Source: Fibrobacterota bacterium (lineage in GTDB: Bacteria > Fibrobacterota > Chitinivibrionia > Chitinivibrionales > FEN-1185). From it: a stretch of 64,000 bases of DNA. The notes below the pieces were generated by a model that was not told the DNA's origin, did not search any database, and saw only the letters and a program-made list of their open reading frames with translations. The stretch's first letter is position 1. Every line of letters begins with the position of its first letter. Shown piece after piece: positions 62,961-64,000 of this stretch. Made by a program: the position numbers and the translations under genes. The stretch lies in assembly GCA_003165595.1 (NCBI GenBank), contig PLWQ01000006.1, positions 1 through 64,000 on the forward strand, given 5' to 3'.

Positions 62961-63168
62961 GATACCCTCCGTTTGCATCGGCAGGCGCTCCAAACCAGCG
63001 TGCTCTGAGGATTTTTGAGGGGAGCGCATTAACAGGCGGAAACCATTTTCGGTCCAACCCATATAATATAGTCGCGGAAAAATGGAAAATGTTCATTCCT
63101 TTGTTGCCATACCCATTATCGCGAACAGCGAAGGCATTTCTCGCCCCTTGCTTTCTGCCTTCTCTCCT

Positions 63169-64000
63169 TCATCCCTCAACCACCGGACTCACGATCTTCC
63201 CCATAAACACCACTGTCCCGGTCGCATTGTCCTTGATGAGAAAGATAAAGGGCCTGTTGGCGGTGAACGGCACGGGCGGCGGGAACGCCAGCGACGACGT
63301 GCCGACCATGACCGCGGTGGCCGCGGCCGCCTCTGTTCCCCTTTCGTCAACAGAGACGAACGCCTTATGGATTGCGTCCTGGATAAACAGGTCTCGAAAC
63401 CCGTCGATGCCGGAAAAATCGGCGGTATCCGAAAACGCAACAGCCATGCCCAGGGCGGATAGCATGTTCTTGAGACTGATTGACGCGGTGCCGAACTTGA
63501 ATTTCGGAATGCCGACCCACACCGCCCTGCTCTGAAGCGCGCCTTCCAGCGCGGACAGGAAATCGGACGAAAGCGCGGATTCAACCGCAGCCATCTTTCC
63601 GGGATTCGGGAGGATAATCAGCATGGAAATCTCGCTCCCCTTGTACTGCATCTCAAGCGCGCTGCAGTCTGCGCCGGAATCGTACTTGCATGTTCCCTCC
63701 CGGTGCATGAAGACGGCGGCAACGGAATCGCTTTCCCCGTAGAACGCCTGGCTGTACGAATCCTCTTTGCGAAAGGTATCGGCCCACTGCGCGTTGAAAT
63801 ATATTGCATTTGTCAAAACCAGCACCGTTCCGGCCGTAATTGCTCCCTGCGGAATAAGGTCCTGTATTCTGGATTGCGTCCGGTCGCTCACCCAGGAGTT
63901 GATGGTGACCCGGGAGGCGTCGGGATTGTTGAGAAAATCCAGCAACCGCAAAGACGCGCCGTAGCTGACGCTCTCCGTCTTGAGGAAGTCCGGCAGAAAA
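63169..64000 (-). CDS. serpin, C-terminal part (N-terminus beyond window)
   Basis: About 276 residues are visible; the frame runs off the window end without a start. NSWVSDRTQSRIQDLIP, VLVLTNAIYFNAQW and the signature RPFIFLIKDNATGTVVFMGKIVSP are serpin hallmarks. The reactive-loop hinge reads GTEAAAATAVMV, small residues as in inhibitory serpins, so it probably traps a serine or cysteine protease. Secreted or periplasmic location cannot be checked because the N-terminus is missing. Confidence 0.93.
   Translation of the reverse strand, partial: FLPDFLKTESVSYGASLRLLDFLNNPDASRVTINSWVSDRTQSRIQDLIPQGAITAGTVLVLTNAIYFNAQWADTFRKEDSYSQAFYGESDSVAAVFMHREGTCKYDSGADCSALEMQYKGSEISMLIILPNPGKMAAVESALSSDFLSALEGALQSRAVWVGIPKFKFGTASISLKNMLSALGMAVAFSDTADFSGIDGFRDLFIQDAIHKAFVSVDERGTEAAAATAVMVGTSSLAFPPPVPFTANRPFIFLIKDNATGTVVFMGKIVSPVVEG

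Overview
The window looks like chromosomal DNA of a diderm, flagellated bacterium of moderate to high GC content. A flagellar rod/L-P-ring operon proves an outer membrane. The mix of MglA/MglB-type GTPase signalling, PATAN/DUF4388, HDOD proteins, a radical-SAM/SPASM enzyme beside a surface protein with a secretion-tail-like C-terminus, a serpin, and a geranylgeranyl-reductase/UbiA pair fits the FCB superphylum. A Fibrobacterota/Chitinivibrionia-like lineage is my best guess, but this is inference; no rRNA or other taxonomic marker is present. No tRNA, rRNA, CRISPR array, intact transposon or prophage was recognised.

Layout. 0-4.7 kb (minus): pdxB, gnd, a phasin-like protein and ubiB/aarF. 4.8-9.1 kb: an orphan with a transglutaminase-like Cys/His/Asp pattern and a divergently oriented periplasmic metallophosphoesterase/thioredoxin multidomain protein. 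9.1-11.1 kb: a long imperfect inverted repeat, then trpB2 with promoter and terminator. 11.1-16 kb (minus): UDP-glucose dehydrogenase, a beta-lactamase-fold hydrolase, an unknown protein with a structured leader, and queA. 16-22 kb: a PHP phosphoesterase convergent with the flgF-flgG-flgA-flgH-flgI operon. 22.5-28.6 kb: a dihydrouridine synthase, a KefB/C-type antiporter, a YfcE-type phosphodiesterase and transketolase. 28.8-32.5 kb: a response-regulator/PP2C phosphatase, two HDOD proteins and an HPt protein. 32.6-37 kb (minus): PHP protein, UbiA, TPR protein, ferredoxin and geranylgeranyl reductase, probably one isoprenoid-related operon.

37.3-45.8 kb (plus): rpsT, lysA, then a cluster of a TPR/zinc-ribbon membrane protein, a DUF4388 protein, an MglA GTPase with a long Pro/Gln tail, an MglB/roadblock partner with a matching tail, and a polysaccharide deacetylase. 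45.8-49.3 kb (minus): a degenerate cold-shock-domain protein, mtnA and an EF-G-like factor. 49.4-52.4 kb: an accessory stretch with a decayed ORF, higBA, mazEF, a small Cys protein and palindromic repeats. 52.5-58.8 kb (plus): DUF2225 protein, a MoxR-type ATPase with two unknown partners, a NusG-II protein and a fused S-/T-component-like membrane protein. 58.9-60.7 kb: one intact HEPN/MNT pair and one broken pair whose HEPN is cut short by a DUF2442 gene. 61-64 kb (minus): radical SAM/SPASM enzyme with a surface protein, and a serpin cut by the window end.

Most interesting points: the shared C-terminal peptide in the GTPase and its roadblock partner (42.6-44.8 kb); the radical-SAM/surface-protein pair (61.0-63.0 kb); the MoxR module without a VWA partner (53.6-57.3 kb); the isoprenoid operon (32.6-37 kb); and a dispersed composite palindromic repeat seen at about 10.9, 13.8, 22.3, 37.1 and 52.1 kb.
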